DNA from: Sulfurovum sp.
GTDB taxonomy: Bacteria; Campylobacterota; Campylobacteria; Campylobacterales; Sulfurovaceae
Reading direction: 5' to 3'
Assembly (NCBI GenBank): GCA_030622375.1
Contig: JAUXGC010000090.1
Coordinates: forward strand, 1 to 5,459
DNA: 5,459 nucleotides
Shown here: piece by piece, positions 1-5,436 of the stretch
Layout: every line of letters starts with the position of its first letter
How positions within the stretch are numbered: the first letter of the stretch is position 1
Translations under genes and position numbers: made by a program
Notes under the pieces: model-generated
Told to the model about the DNA's origin: nothing
Database searches by the model: none
Seen by the model: only the letters and a program-made list of their open reading frames with translations

Positions 1-572
1 CCTACAATATCATCCTGATAGAGATCAGTTAGGTAGTTTTTTAGTGAATCTTCTTGAATTTTGAGCTTATTAGAGATAATATTTTCAAGAAATACTATAT
101 TTTCAAGATTTTTTTCTAAAAAAGCCCCGCTCTTTTGACTTCCAACATAGACTATGTTTTGATAATTTATCTTCTCTAGATACGTTAATAATTTTTCGTT
201 AAATAATTTTTCCACACTATCTATCCCTCCAACTACAATCACAACATCAATTGTCTCCCTCGGTACTATTTCACTTTCTATCTTTGGGTAAAGCACAGTA
301 TCAATAATATTTATTCCTGAATTAAATGCTATATTAATCGCATATTTTAGGCTAAATGAGTTAGTCAGTCCAATAATCAGTGTACTTAGTCCACCATTGG
401 CTGAAGAGCAGATATAGATGTCTTCTTTGGCATAGAGGCTGACCACGTCAGTACACTTGTTGGTTAAATCATTAAGTATATTTTTATTAAAATCTCTAAA
501 ATACTGATCAATTTTACCGTTTTGAGCCACCTTAAAATATGTACTTCCTATATCTATAAACAGTTTATTCAT
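1..572 (-). CDS. glmL: GlmL/MutL-family ASKHA protein of glutamate mutase (N-terminal 190 residues, cut by window edge)
   Basis: The reading frame stays open from the ATG at 572 to the window edge. The protein begins MNKLFIDIGST: residues 7-11 (DIGST) are the phosphate-1 loop of the actin/Hsp70/sugar-kinase fold. SSANGGL at 56-62 followed by IGLT is a signature of the MutL/GlmL family, and VVGGID at 113-118 followed by VGSQKSG at 143-149 continues that pattern. Family members are normally about 450-500 residues, so more than half lies outside the window. They are encoded beside adenosylcobalamin-dependent aminomutases and glutamate mutase and are thought to be ATP-dependent chaperones that reactivate the mutase or exchange its damaged cofactor; this role is less firmly proven than for diol dehydratase reactivases. 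The start overlaps the stop of the upstream glmE in an ATGA, so translation is probably coupled; only a weak AGGG lies upstream (581-584). It is not the DNA mismatch repair protein MutL. Confidence 0.85.
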   Translation of the reverse strand, partial: MNKLFIDIGSTYFKVAQNGKIDQYFRDFNKNILNDLTNKCTDVVSLYAKEDIYICSSANGGLSTLIIGLTNSFSLKYAINIAFNSGINIIDTVLYPKIESEIVPRETIDVVIVVGGIDSVEKLFNEKLLTYLEKINYQNIVYVGSQKSGAFLEKNLENIVFLENIISNKLKIQEDSLKNYLTDLYQDDIV

Positions 573-1930
573 AACATAATCCCTATGTCTTGAATAATTT
601 TATCTACCACTTTTTGATCTTTGGAAAGTTTAATTTTTGACTGTTCAAAAGCAAAACTTCTATCTGAAATAGGGAGGTTTCCTCTTTTTAAAATACGGAC
701 ATTACTCTGAGGATCACGAATAGTAATCACCTTGTTGGCATTGATGATATGTGGCGAAAATGGAATATCTATGTAACCATTTTTAATAGAGTTAAATACC
801 TGTCTCCAAAGCGTATCTGCACCATCATTAAAGACTGCTTCAAGGATTTCATCTACTTCATTTGTTAGATTTTCCTCTTCATCTTCATCTCCTACTTTAG
901 GTAGTCCTTTGAGCATACCCAAGGTATATTTGACATTTGCTACTGCCATTGCATTTGCTTCCTTGGTGGGTATACCAAACGCTTCATTGCGTGTTTTAGT
1001 AATAATTTTATCTGCACCAACCATCGCAGCGATTACGGTTGACGTGTTGATGAGTGAGTCTGAATACTCTTTGTTTCTAGGAAATGCTCCCATCCATTGA
1101 TGATAGACAAGATTGATCCTTGCATCATGATGACCAAACTTATCTGCATACTTACGCGAAAGTTTCTTGATAACATTGGAAGAGACGATATCTTGTATCA
1201 TCGAACCTGTTTGAGAAAAACTAACAGAGAAAGATTTTACACTCTCCTCTAACGAAAGTAACATTTCCAATATCTGGATAACTATAACCACTGCTGGTGG
1301 TTGCAGTGTCGCAGAGAGTGGTCCAAATGACTCACGGTTGATTGGTTCATTAAGTTTGGAGTATTTGGCACAAACACGCTCTACATATTTCCAATACAAA
1401 AATGCCTTATCTAATGGGAAATTTTTGGAGTAAGGCAACAGATAAGTGATAGGACCGCCCTCTATCTCAAAAATCCCTGAAGCAAGAGCTGTCTCAACCA
1501 GTAGTCTAGCATCTGGTGTACCATGACGCAAACTTACAGGGGTATTATAATGGGTAATCATCTTACGTGTTGTTCTGTAGCCATGATTAATCAATGGATA
1601 GCCATTAAGCATATCTACATCATTCTCTTCAGAGAGTGCTAACATTTTTTTAGCACTTGCATAGTCGTTAAGGCGCGTATTGGAGTCTATGGTGAGGGGA
1701 AGGACATCAACATTGGCATCTTTAAACTCTCTGTAGAGTTGAAATACTTTATCATAGGTAGGGAACCCACCGCGTGGCTGTACTAACATTTCATTGGAAG
1801 TTTTGAATTTATGGGAGATAAAAAGGTCCTTGCTTGCCCCTTTAATGAACGATTCAACCTCCTCAAAATCAAACCGGTCTATATACTCATTTTTAACTAT
1901 GATATCACGTTCTCGTTGTAGCAGGCTCAT
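569..1930 (-). CDS. glmE: Glutamate mutase epsilon (catalytic) subunit, methylaspartate mutase
   Basis: This 453-residue protein aligns along its length with clostridial GlmE (about 483 residues), the TIM-barrel subunit that interconverts L-glutamate and (2S,3S)-3-methylaspartate by a radical mechanism with adenosylcobalamin held between it and GlmS. By motif, all the residues I can map from the C. cochlearium active site are present: Arg53 in QPRGG (Arg66 there), Arg86 in DSNTR (Arg100), Arg135 in RHGTPD (Arg149), Glu157 in EGG (Glu171), Tyr163 and Tyr167 (Tyr177, Tyr181), Met280 in HQWMG (Met294), Lys312 and Glu316 in KTRNE (Lys326, Glu330). GIPTKEANA follows at 319-327. An acidic DEDEEE stretch at 348-353 and a slightly shorter C-terminus are the visible differences from the clostridial enzyme. 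The start is well supported: GGAGG lies eight bases upstream, inside the end of glmS, and the ATG overlaps the glmS stop. Cytoplasmic; the middle gene of the operon. Confidence 0.95.
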   Translation of the reverse strand: MSLLQRERDIIVKNEYIDRFDFEEVESFIKGASKDLFISHKFKTSNEMLVQPRGGFPTYDKVFQLYREFKDANVDVLPLTIDSNTRLNDYASAKKMLALSEENDVDMLNGYPLINHGYRTTRKMITHYNTPVSLRHGTPDARLLVETALASGIFEIEGGPITYLLPYSKNFPLDKAFLYWKYVERVCAKYSKLNEPINRESFGPLSATLQPPAVVIVIQILEMLLSLEESVKSFSVSFSQTGSMIQDIVSSNVIKKLSRKYADKFGHHDARINLVYHQWMGAFPRNKEYSDSLINTSTVIAAMVGADKIITKTRNEAFGIPTKEANAMAVANVKYTLGMLKGLPKVGDEDEEENLTNEVDEILEAVFNDGADTLWRQVFNSIKNGYIDIPFSPHIINANKVITIRDPQSNVRILKRGNLPISDRSFAFEQSKIKLSKDQKVVDKIIQDIGIML

Positions 1931-2331
1931 CGGTGTACCTCCAAAAAAGCTTCAAGACAATCAAGTCCCTCATTAAGATCTACCTGATGAAAAACCAAAT
2001 CAAAGCCATAGCTCTGAAACTTGGGTACCAATGCTTGAGAGTCCATCTCACCCACCCCAAGATTGCCTCCAATCATAAAAACAACATCACAAAAATCATA
2101 TTGGCTTTTAAGTATTTGAAGATCACGACACCACCCTTCCGCTTCACCATTAAGTGAAGAGACAAGCAACACATCAGCATCTGTTTCTATCACTGCATCC
2201 ATAAACTCTTCAAGATATGTATTGACTCCAAGGTTAAAAACCTCAAATCCTCTCTCTTGAAGTGAAATATCTATGAGCCTATTGGCTACTACATGAATAT
2301 CATTACCAACTACACCTGTTACTACTTTCAT
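1927..2331 (-). CDS. glmS: Glutamate mutase sigma (cobalamin-binding) subunit
   Basis: This 134-residue protein has the size of GlmS (about 137 residues), the Rossmann-like domain that binds adenosylcobalamin base-off with a histidine as lower cobalt ligand. The motif is at the N-terminus: Asp11-x-His13, with His13 the predicted cobalt ligand. SSLNGEAE at 58-65 matches the loop before the corrin pocket, and GGNLGVG at 88-94 matches the nucleotide-tail loop of the family. One oddity is that the family motif DxHxxG reads DxHxxA here (Ala16). The gene is first in its operon, and its TGA stop overlaps the glmE start, as expected for subunits made together. The ATG at 2331 opens with MKVVTGVVGNDIH, which places the cobalamin motif as in known GlmS; the ribosome binding site in front of it is poor. 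The symbol follows glutamate mutase usage and must not be confused with glucosamine-6-phosphate synthase GlmS. Confidence 0.93.
   Translation of the reverse strand: MKVVTGVVGNDIHVVANRLIDISLQERGFEVFNLGVNTYLEEFMDAVIETDADVLLVSSLNGEAEGWCRDLQILKSQYDFCDVVFMIGGNLGVGEMDSQALVPKFQSYGFDLVFHQVDLNEGLDCLEAFLEVHR
1938..1942 (-). promoter_or_regulatory. Ribosome binding site of glmE
   Basis: The minus strand reads GGAGG here, eight bases before the glmE ATG. It lies inside the last codons of glmS. It supports the chosen glmE start and means glmE can recruit ribosomes itself as well as through ATGA coupling. Confidence 0.8.
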
Positions 2332-2381
2332 ATATCTACTTTATCTATATCTTTTTATAATTACTTATATAATTCTATCTA

Positions 2382-2387
2382 ATTATA
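2382..2387 (-). promoter_or_regulatory. Alternative -10 element for the glmS-glmE-glmL operon
   Basis: The minus strand reads TATAAT here, which would give a leader of about 44 bases to the glmS ATG. No recognisable -35 lies 16-18 bases upstream. The expected -35 position falls inside the palindrome at 2395-2425, so a protein bound there could block it. In DNA this AT-rich such hexamers arise by chance, so the call is weak. Confidence 0.25.
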
Positions 2388-2394
2388 GATTTTT

Positions 2395-2425
2395 TTTAGT
2401 ATAATCTTTAAAATATTATACTAAA
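2395..2425. promoter_or_regulatory. 31-bp near-perfect palindrome with a TATAAT on each strand (operator or symmetric divergent promoter)
   Basis: The arms TTTAGTATAAT (2395-2405) and ATTATACTAAA (2415-2425) are exact inverse complements. The interior is also symmetric apart from one mismatch (C2406/T2414), giving 14 of 15 pairs around A2410. It contains TATAAT at 2400-2405 on the plus strand, a possible -10 for rraA with a leader near 28 bases, and the mirror TATAAT at 2415-2420 on the minus strand, a possible -10 for glmS with a leader near 77 bases. No good -35 is seen for either. It may be a regulator binding site shared by the two divergent units, a symmetric core promoter, or both. The symmetry is seen directly; the function is inferred. 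Confidence 0.55.
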
Positions 2426-2430
2426 GAGAG
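2424..2430 (+). promoter_or_regulatory. Ribosome binding site of the RraA-family gene
   Basis: AAAGAGAG ends nine bases before the ATG at 2440. It is purine-rich and suitably spaced, and supports that start. It directly abuts the right arm of the 31-bp palindrome, so a hairpin formed by a longer transcript could affect its access. Confidence 0.5.
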
Positions 2431-2439
2431 AAAATAGCA

Positions 2440-2922
2440 ATGAACTTTTTTACTGCTGACATATGTGATGAGCACCATAAAAATGTACAAGTACTATCGC
2501 ATAATTACAAATCATATGGGGGCATAGAGAAATGTCGAGGAGCTATTGCGACCATTAAACTTAATGATGAGAACTCCGATCTAATTACTATGCTCAAGGA
2601 GCCAGGTCGAGGGCGTATTGCTGTAGTTGATGTAGGTGCTACCTACTATGCCGTTGTCGGAGAAAATCTGATGAAGTTTGCTTTAGAAAATAACTGGAAA
2701 GGTATACTTATCAATGGATACGTACGTGATACGCATATCACAACTACTGTTCCAGTAGGACTTTGGGCATTAGGTACATGTTCGCGCAAAAGTCATGATA
2801 AACAAGCTGGACAAAGAGGTATAGAAATTTCTTTTGGAGGTGTTGTTTTTAGAGAGGGGGAACATATACTAGCTGACCATGATGGTATCATAATAATACA
2901 CAAAGAACTTTTGGACAGCTAG
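2440..2922 (+). CDS. rraA: RraA-family protein, possible HMG-type aldolase / oxaloacetate decarboxylase
   Basis: This 160-residue protein matches E. coli RraA in size and layout: an N-terminal TADICD, SYGG at 25-28, GRGRIAVVDVG at 56-66, NNWKGILINGYVRD at 84-97, and a C-terminal FGGVVF plus ADHDGII. E. coli RraA binds RNase E and lowers its activity, but the same fold includes 4-hydroxy-4-methyl-2-oxoglutarate aldolases that also decarboxylate oxaloacetate, marked by a D-x20-R-D metal/substrate motif. Here Arg96-Asp97 are present and the upstream acidic residue is Glu75, exactly 20 residues before, whereas E. coli RraA has Arg-Gln at the pair. Campylobacterota studied so far (H. pylori, C. 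jejuni) rely on RNases J and Y rather than RNase E, so if the host is one, a metabolic role is more likely. It is divergent from the glutamate mutase operon across a palindromic spacer, which hints at a functional link. The family is certain; the activity is open. Confidence 0.85.
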   Translation: MNFFTADICDEHHKNVQVLSHNYKSYGGIEKCRGAIATIKLNDENSDLITMLKEPGRGRIAVVDVGATYYAVVGENLMKFALENNWKGILINGYVRDTHITTTVPVGLWALGTCSRKSHDKQAGQRGIEISFGGVVFREGEHILADHDGIIIIHKELLDS

Positions 2923-2923
2923 T

Positions 2924-2950
2924 AACGTAAAAAAACGTTCTTTATTTTTT
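2924..2950 (+). terminator. Weak intrinsic terminator after the RraA-family gene
   Basis: AACGT (2924-2928) and ACGTT (2935-2939) form a five-pair stem with an A6 loop, followed by a T-rich tract to 2950. It begins two bases after the RraA-family stop, in the 19-bp gap between convergent genes, and its T tract runs into the end of the opposing gene. The stem is short and AT-rich, so termination may be inefficient. Confidence 0.4.
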
Positions 2951-3100
2951 AGATTTTTTTGTGCTTTTTTTCTTAGCTTTTTTTGTGCTTTTCTTATTTA
3001 CTTTTTTCTTAGCTTTTTTCTTAGCACTTTTCTTCTTAGCTTTCAATAAAGCTTTTTTTGCTTTTTTCTTGTCATCTTTCTTTTTTGTATCTTTAGCCAT
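2942..3100 (-). CDS. Small lysine-rich histone H1-like protein (52 residues)
   Basis: The minus-strand frame from ATG at 3100 to TAA at 2942 encodes 52 residues, of which 30 are lysine; most others are Ala, Ser and Thr. It starts MAKDTKKKDD and continues as repeated KKK blocks separated by A, S, T or V/N, the composition of histone H1 C-terminal tails and of bacterial lysine-rich DNA-binding proteins. There is no aromatic residue, Cys, Arg or Gly, and only a short ALL at 17-19, so it is probably disordered and strongly cationic, binding DNA, RNA or another polyanion such as polyphosphate. It is a real gene rather than an A-rich accident: AAGGAG sits five bases before the ATG, and a promoter with consensus TTGACA and TATAAT lies just upstream. 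A plus-strand Phe/Leu-rich frame over the same bases is its antisense shadow. The gene stands alone, convergent with rraA and divergent from mltG. The nucleoid role is inferred from composition only. Confidence 0.8.
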   Translation of the reverse strand: MAKDTKKKDDKKKAKKALLKAKKKSAKKKAKKKVNKKSTKKAKKKSTKKSKK

Positions 3101-3105
3101 TATGA

Positions 3106-3111
3106 CTCCTT
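3106..3111 (-). promoter_or_regulatory. Ribosome binding site of the lysine-rich protein gene
   Basis: The minus strand reads AAGGAG here, five bases before the ATG at 3100. It is the best Shine-Dalgarno sequence in the window apart from that of glmE and fixes the start of this small gene. Confidence 0.85.
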
Positions 3112-3128
3112 TTTATTTTGGTGCACAT

Positions 3129-3158
3129 ATTATAAAACTTTTTGTTACCTAATGTCAA
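3129..3158 (-). promoter_or_regulatory. Consensus sigma-70 promoter of the lysine-rich protein gene
   Basis: On the minus strand TTGACA (3153-3158) and TATAAT (3129-3134) are both exact consensus hexamers, separated by 18 bases (optimum 17). Transcription would start near 3122, giving a leader of about 22 bases that contains the AAGGAG. This predicts strong, perhaps constitutive expression. The -35 overlaps an upstream ATG at 3152 of the mltG frame, which argues that mltG translation starts further downstream. Confidence 0.75.
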
Positions 3159-3223
3159 GCTATTTATATACAAATAGACTATATTCACTTAAATTACTTT
3201 ATTATATGATATACTTTTTAACA

Positions 3224-4213
3224 ATGAAACATATAATATCAGCCAAATACAGACGTTTTGTACTCTATGTTGAGTTCTTTGTAGCCTTTGTACTACTTAT
3301 TATATTTTACAACTTTATTTCACCAAATCATGACACTAAAACCTTATATATCTCCTCTTCTAATATTGATAAAGTTGTTTACACTCTAAAAGAAAATGGC
3401 TACAGTGTAACATGGCTAGACAAGTTTATGCTAGGTCTTATACACACTCCTGAAAAAGGTTGGTACAACCTCAAGCCCAATAAATATGGTAGGTTACTTT
3501 TTTTTCAATACCTTCATAATAAAAAAGCTGAAACAATGGATATTGTTATCTATGCAGGAGAAACATCTAAAGAGCTTATAAAGCGTTTAGCCAAAGACAT
3601 GAAATTAGATGAAGAGAAGCTTCACACACATTATGATTCTCTTGCACAGTTTCGTGAGGCAAATATTTTTGCTCAACGCTACAGCATAGCCCGTAAGGCA
3701 GATGAGAACCATACCATCTCTTATCTCTTTAATGTCTCAAATAAACTATTAGAAGATTTTGAACAAGAGTATTTGGGAGGAAAAACAGATGTTTATACAC
3801 TGGAAATTTTACTAACCATAGCCTCTATTATCCAAAAAGAGAGCAATTCTGTAGTAGAGATGCCATATATATCTTCTGTTATTTATAATCGCCTAGACAA
3901 AGGAATGAAACTACAAATGGACAGCACGCTAAATTATGGGAAATACTCTCATACTATAGTTACTTCAGAGCGTATAAAAAGCGATACATCTCCTTACAAT
4001 ACTTACAAACACAAAGGTTTACCGCCATATCCTCTTAGCTCAGTAACCATTGATGCACTTAAGGCATCAATATCTCCCAAAAACAGTGAGTATCTTTTTT
4101 TTATGTTAAATAAAAGTGGAGAGCATAACTTTTCAGCTAACTACAAAGATCACTTAAAAAATATTAAAGCCTTTAAAGTATATAGAAAAAGAAAAAGACT
4201 AAAAATAAAATAG
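3224..4213 (+). CDS. mltG: Endolytic murein transglycosylase MltG
   Basis: From the ATG at 3224 this is a 329-residue YceG/MltG-family protein. MltG is an inner-membrane lytic transglycosylase that cuts nascent glycan strands and is proposed to end their elongation. Residues 11-31 form one hydrophobic helix after a short basic N-terminus (MKHIISAKYRR), so the rest is periplasmic. The catalytic region reads IASIIQKES at 199-207 with Glu206 as the expected catalytic acid, followed by YNR (221-223), LQMDST (230-235), and SPYNTYKHKGLPPYPLS at 256-272, all typical of the family; HNFSANYKDH near 301-310 is the usual end motif. The C-terminus is very basic (KVYRKRKRLKIK). The frame extends upstream to 3152, but the extra residues would place Tyr/Leu-rich sequence before the basic N-terminus and overlap the divergent promoter's -35, so 3224 is preferred. 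Neither start has a clear ribosome binding site. It stands alone and ends three bases from a convergent gene. Confidence 0.92.
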   Translation: MKHIISAKYRRFVLYVEFFVAFVLLIIFYNFISPNHDTKTLYISSSNIDKVVYTLKENGYSVTWLDKFMLGLIHTPEKGWYNLKPNKYGRLLFFQYLHNKKAETMDIVIYAGETSKELIKRLAKDMKLDEEKLHTHYDSLAQFREANIFAQRYSIARKADENHTISYLFNVSNKLLEDFEQEYLGGKTDVYTLEILLTIASIIQKESNSVVEMPYISSVIYNRLDKGMKLQMDSTLNYGKYSHTIVTSERIKSDTSPYNTYKHKGLPPYPLSSVTIDALKASISPKNSEYLFFMLNKSGEHNFSANYKDHLKNIKAFKVYRKRKRLKIK

Positions 4214-4216
4214 ATA

Positions 4217-4372
4217 TTACTTTCTAAATAATTGTAAAAATTTTTTCCATAAAGAAGTCTCTTTATCTATTTTTACTGTAGTATCTTTTTTTTCATCGAT
4301 TATTGCTTCAAGGTATCTAGAGAGTATCTTGTTTGCTTCTTTAAGATGGATAGGATTAAAATCACTCCGCAT
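4217..4372 (-). CDS. Hypothetical 51-residue protein overlapping the MotB/OmpA-like gene
   Basis: A minus-strand frame from ATG at 4372 to TAA at 4217 encodes MRSDFNPIHLKEANKIL... and ends in LWKKFLQLFRK. Its start lies inside the last codons of the upstream MotB/OmpA-like gene (11-bp overlap), as in a translationally coupled operon, and it fills the gap up to three bases from the convergent mltG stop. The first half looks helical and mixed-charge; the last eleven residues form an amphipathic, cationic helix that could touch the membrane. I recognise no family. There is no strong ribosome binding site, so the support is position, the fill of the gap and plausible composition; it could still be a chance frame. 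Confidence 0.5.
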   Translation of the reverse strand: MRSDFNPIHLKEANKILSRYLEAIIDEKKDTTVKIDKETSLWKKFLQLFRK

Positions 4373-5432
4373 CTAAAATCTTTTCTATCTCTTCCATTGC
4401 ATCTTCGTTTTTAAGTCTAAACTTAATCTCAATACGCCTTGAAGCATCTTTATCTTCTTTTCCATTTACCACAATGGAGTCTAAGTAGGCTCGTCCAGAA
4501 GCTGTCATTAGAGTCTCAATATTGTGCACTTTAACAAAACTTGAGGCAAGAAGAAAATTCATAACAGCAAAAGCACGTTTTTGTGAAAGATTTAAGTTGT
4601 AAAGATAACCACCATCACTATCTGTATGTCCTTCTATGATTATCCTATCTATATGAGGCCTAATCTTAGGATTAGTTATCAAGGCACCTATATACTCTTC
4701 GAAAGCTTGCTTAAGTTCGGATTTGGATTCTACTTTAAGCTCTGCACTGCCTCTATCAAAAAGAATATTTGAAGCCAATCTGAGTGACCCACTTTTTTTA
4801 TCTATGGCTATATTATTACCCAACTCCTCTTTAAGTGCCGCAACAACTTTAAGTTTAATACCAGTAAGTGATTTTATTTTAGCTTTTTGTTTTTGAAGGT
4901 TTTCCACAAGGGTATCATACCTTGTAGCTTTTTCATCAAGTGCATTAAGTAGCTTCAAGACCATTTCATCTTTTTGCTGCACTGTCTTATTTGTTTCAGT
5001 AAGTTGGTCCGAAAGTATGACAACTTTGCCCTCATACTCCCTTAATGATTTATTACGTTTGCCTAATGTTGCATTGGTTTCATTAAGAAGATTCTGTACA
5101 ATAAAAATCTTTTTGCTTAAAAAATCCTGTTGAGTATTGGCATCAAGAAGCATCTTGTTTAGTTTTTTAATTTCATCTTTTTTGAGAGTAAGGGTTTTTT
5201 TACTCTCATCAAGATACTTACTTTTTTCTCCTACAAGTGCTTGACTTTTACTCAATGTAGCACTCATATTATTGATTTTTATCTTTTTGTCTATGAGATC
5301 TGATTTTAAAATAATAGACTTAGAGACAATAGCCCCTATAAGCAAAATAAAAACAAAAAGCAACCCTGCCATCAAGTCTGCATAAGATATCCAAAAATTA
5401 CTGCCCGTATCGGTACTTTTATTTTTAAACAT
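4362..5432 (-). CDS. MotB/ZorB-like OmpA-domain membrane protein with long coiled coil
   Basis: This 356-residue protein has three parts. Residues 12-37 form a single membrane helix beginning FWISYADLMAGLLFVF; Asp19 in YADLM corresponds to the ion-carrying Asp of MotB and to the ADLM motif of ZorB. Residues about 45-200 are a long Lys/Glu/Leu-rich coiled coil. Residues about 215-340 are an OmpA-type peptidoglycan-binding domain: ILFDRGSAEL (223-232), IEGHTDSDGG (266-275), LSQKRAFAV (282-290), ASGRAY (311-316) and SRRIEIKF (331-338). Proteins of this plan act as the stator B subunit beside a MotA/ExbB/TolQ/ZorA-like partner, using ion flow to do work on the envelope. The preceding gene ends four bases upstream, so a partner subunit there is likely but not visible. 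The coiled coil is much longer than in flagellar MotB. It could be a general envelope motor, or part of a Zorya-like defence module, though no ZorC/D/E gene follows. The C-terminus is acidic. Confidence 0.85.
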   Translation of the reverse strand: MFKNKSTDTGSNFWISYADLMAGLLFVFILLIGAIVSKSIILKSDLIDKKIKINNMSATLSKSQALVGEKSKYLDESKKTLTLKKDEIKKLNKMLLDANTQQDFLSKKIFIVQNLLNETNATLGKRNKSLREYEGKVVILSDQLTETNKTVQQKDEMVLKLLNALDEKATRYDTLVENLQKQKAKIKSLTGIKLKVVAALKEELGNNIAIDKKSGSLRLASNILFDRGSAELKVESKSELKQAFEEYIGALITNPKIRPHIDRIIIEGHTDSDGGYLYNLNLSQKRAFAVMNFLLASSFVKVHNIETLMTASGRAYLDSIVVNGKEDKDASRRIEIKFRLKNEDAMEEIEKILDAE

Positions 5433-5436
5433 AGGA

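Noticed and set aside
1..572. DNA mismatch repair MutL
   Set aside because: The DIGST phosphate loop, the SSANGG signature and the position after glmE identify the unrelated glutamate mutase-associated MutL/GlmL family.
909..1100. Plus-strand 63-residue frame inside glmE
   Set aside because: It lies wholly antisense to a strongly supported enzyme gene, with no RBS and no recognisable motif.
1794..2157. Two plus-strand frames (1794-1976, 1933-2157) across the glmE/glmS junction
   Set aside because: Both are antisense to conserved coding sequence of glmE and glmS and have low-complexity, unrecognisable products.
2961..3152. Plus-strand 63-residue Phe/Leu-rich frame resembling a membrane peptide
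   Set aside because: Its Phe and Leu runs are the complement of Lys codons in the minus-strand lysine-rich gene, which has the RBS and promoter; this frame has neither.
3152..3223. Upstream start for mltG at 3152 (24 extra residues), or at 3206
   Set aside because: The first overlaps the -35 of the divergent promoter, neither has a ribosome binding site, and the start at 3224 gives the usual short basic N-terminus before the membrane helix.
3498..3505. T8 tracts in mltG (also 4095-4102) and at 4286-4293 as phase-variation switches
   Set aside because: Runs of eight T are expected by chance in DNA this AT-rich, and contingency loci in this group mostly use longer G/C tracts.
4362..5432. Complete Zorya antiphage system
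   Set aside because: Only a ZorB-like protein is seen; the next gene downstream is a 51-residue frame and then convergent mltG, with no ZorC, ZorD or ZorE. The part to the right of the window is unknown.
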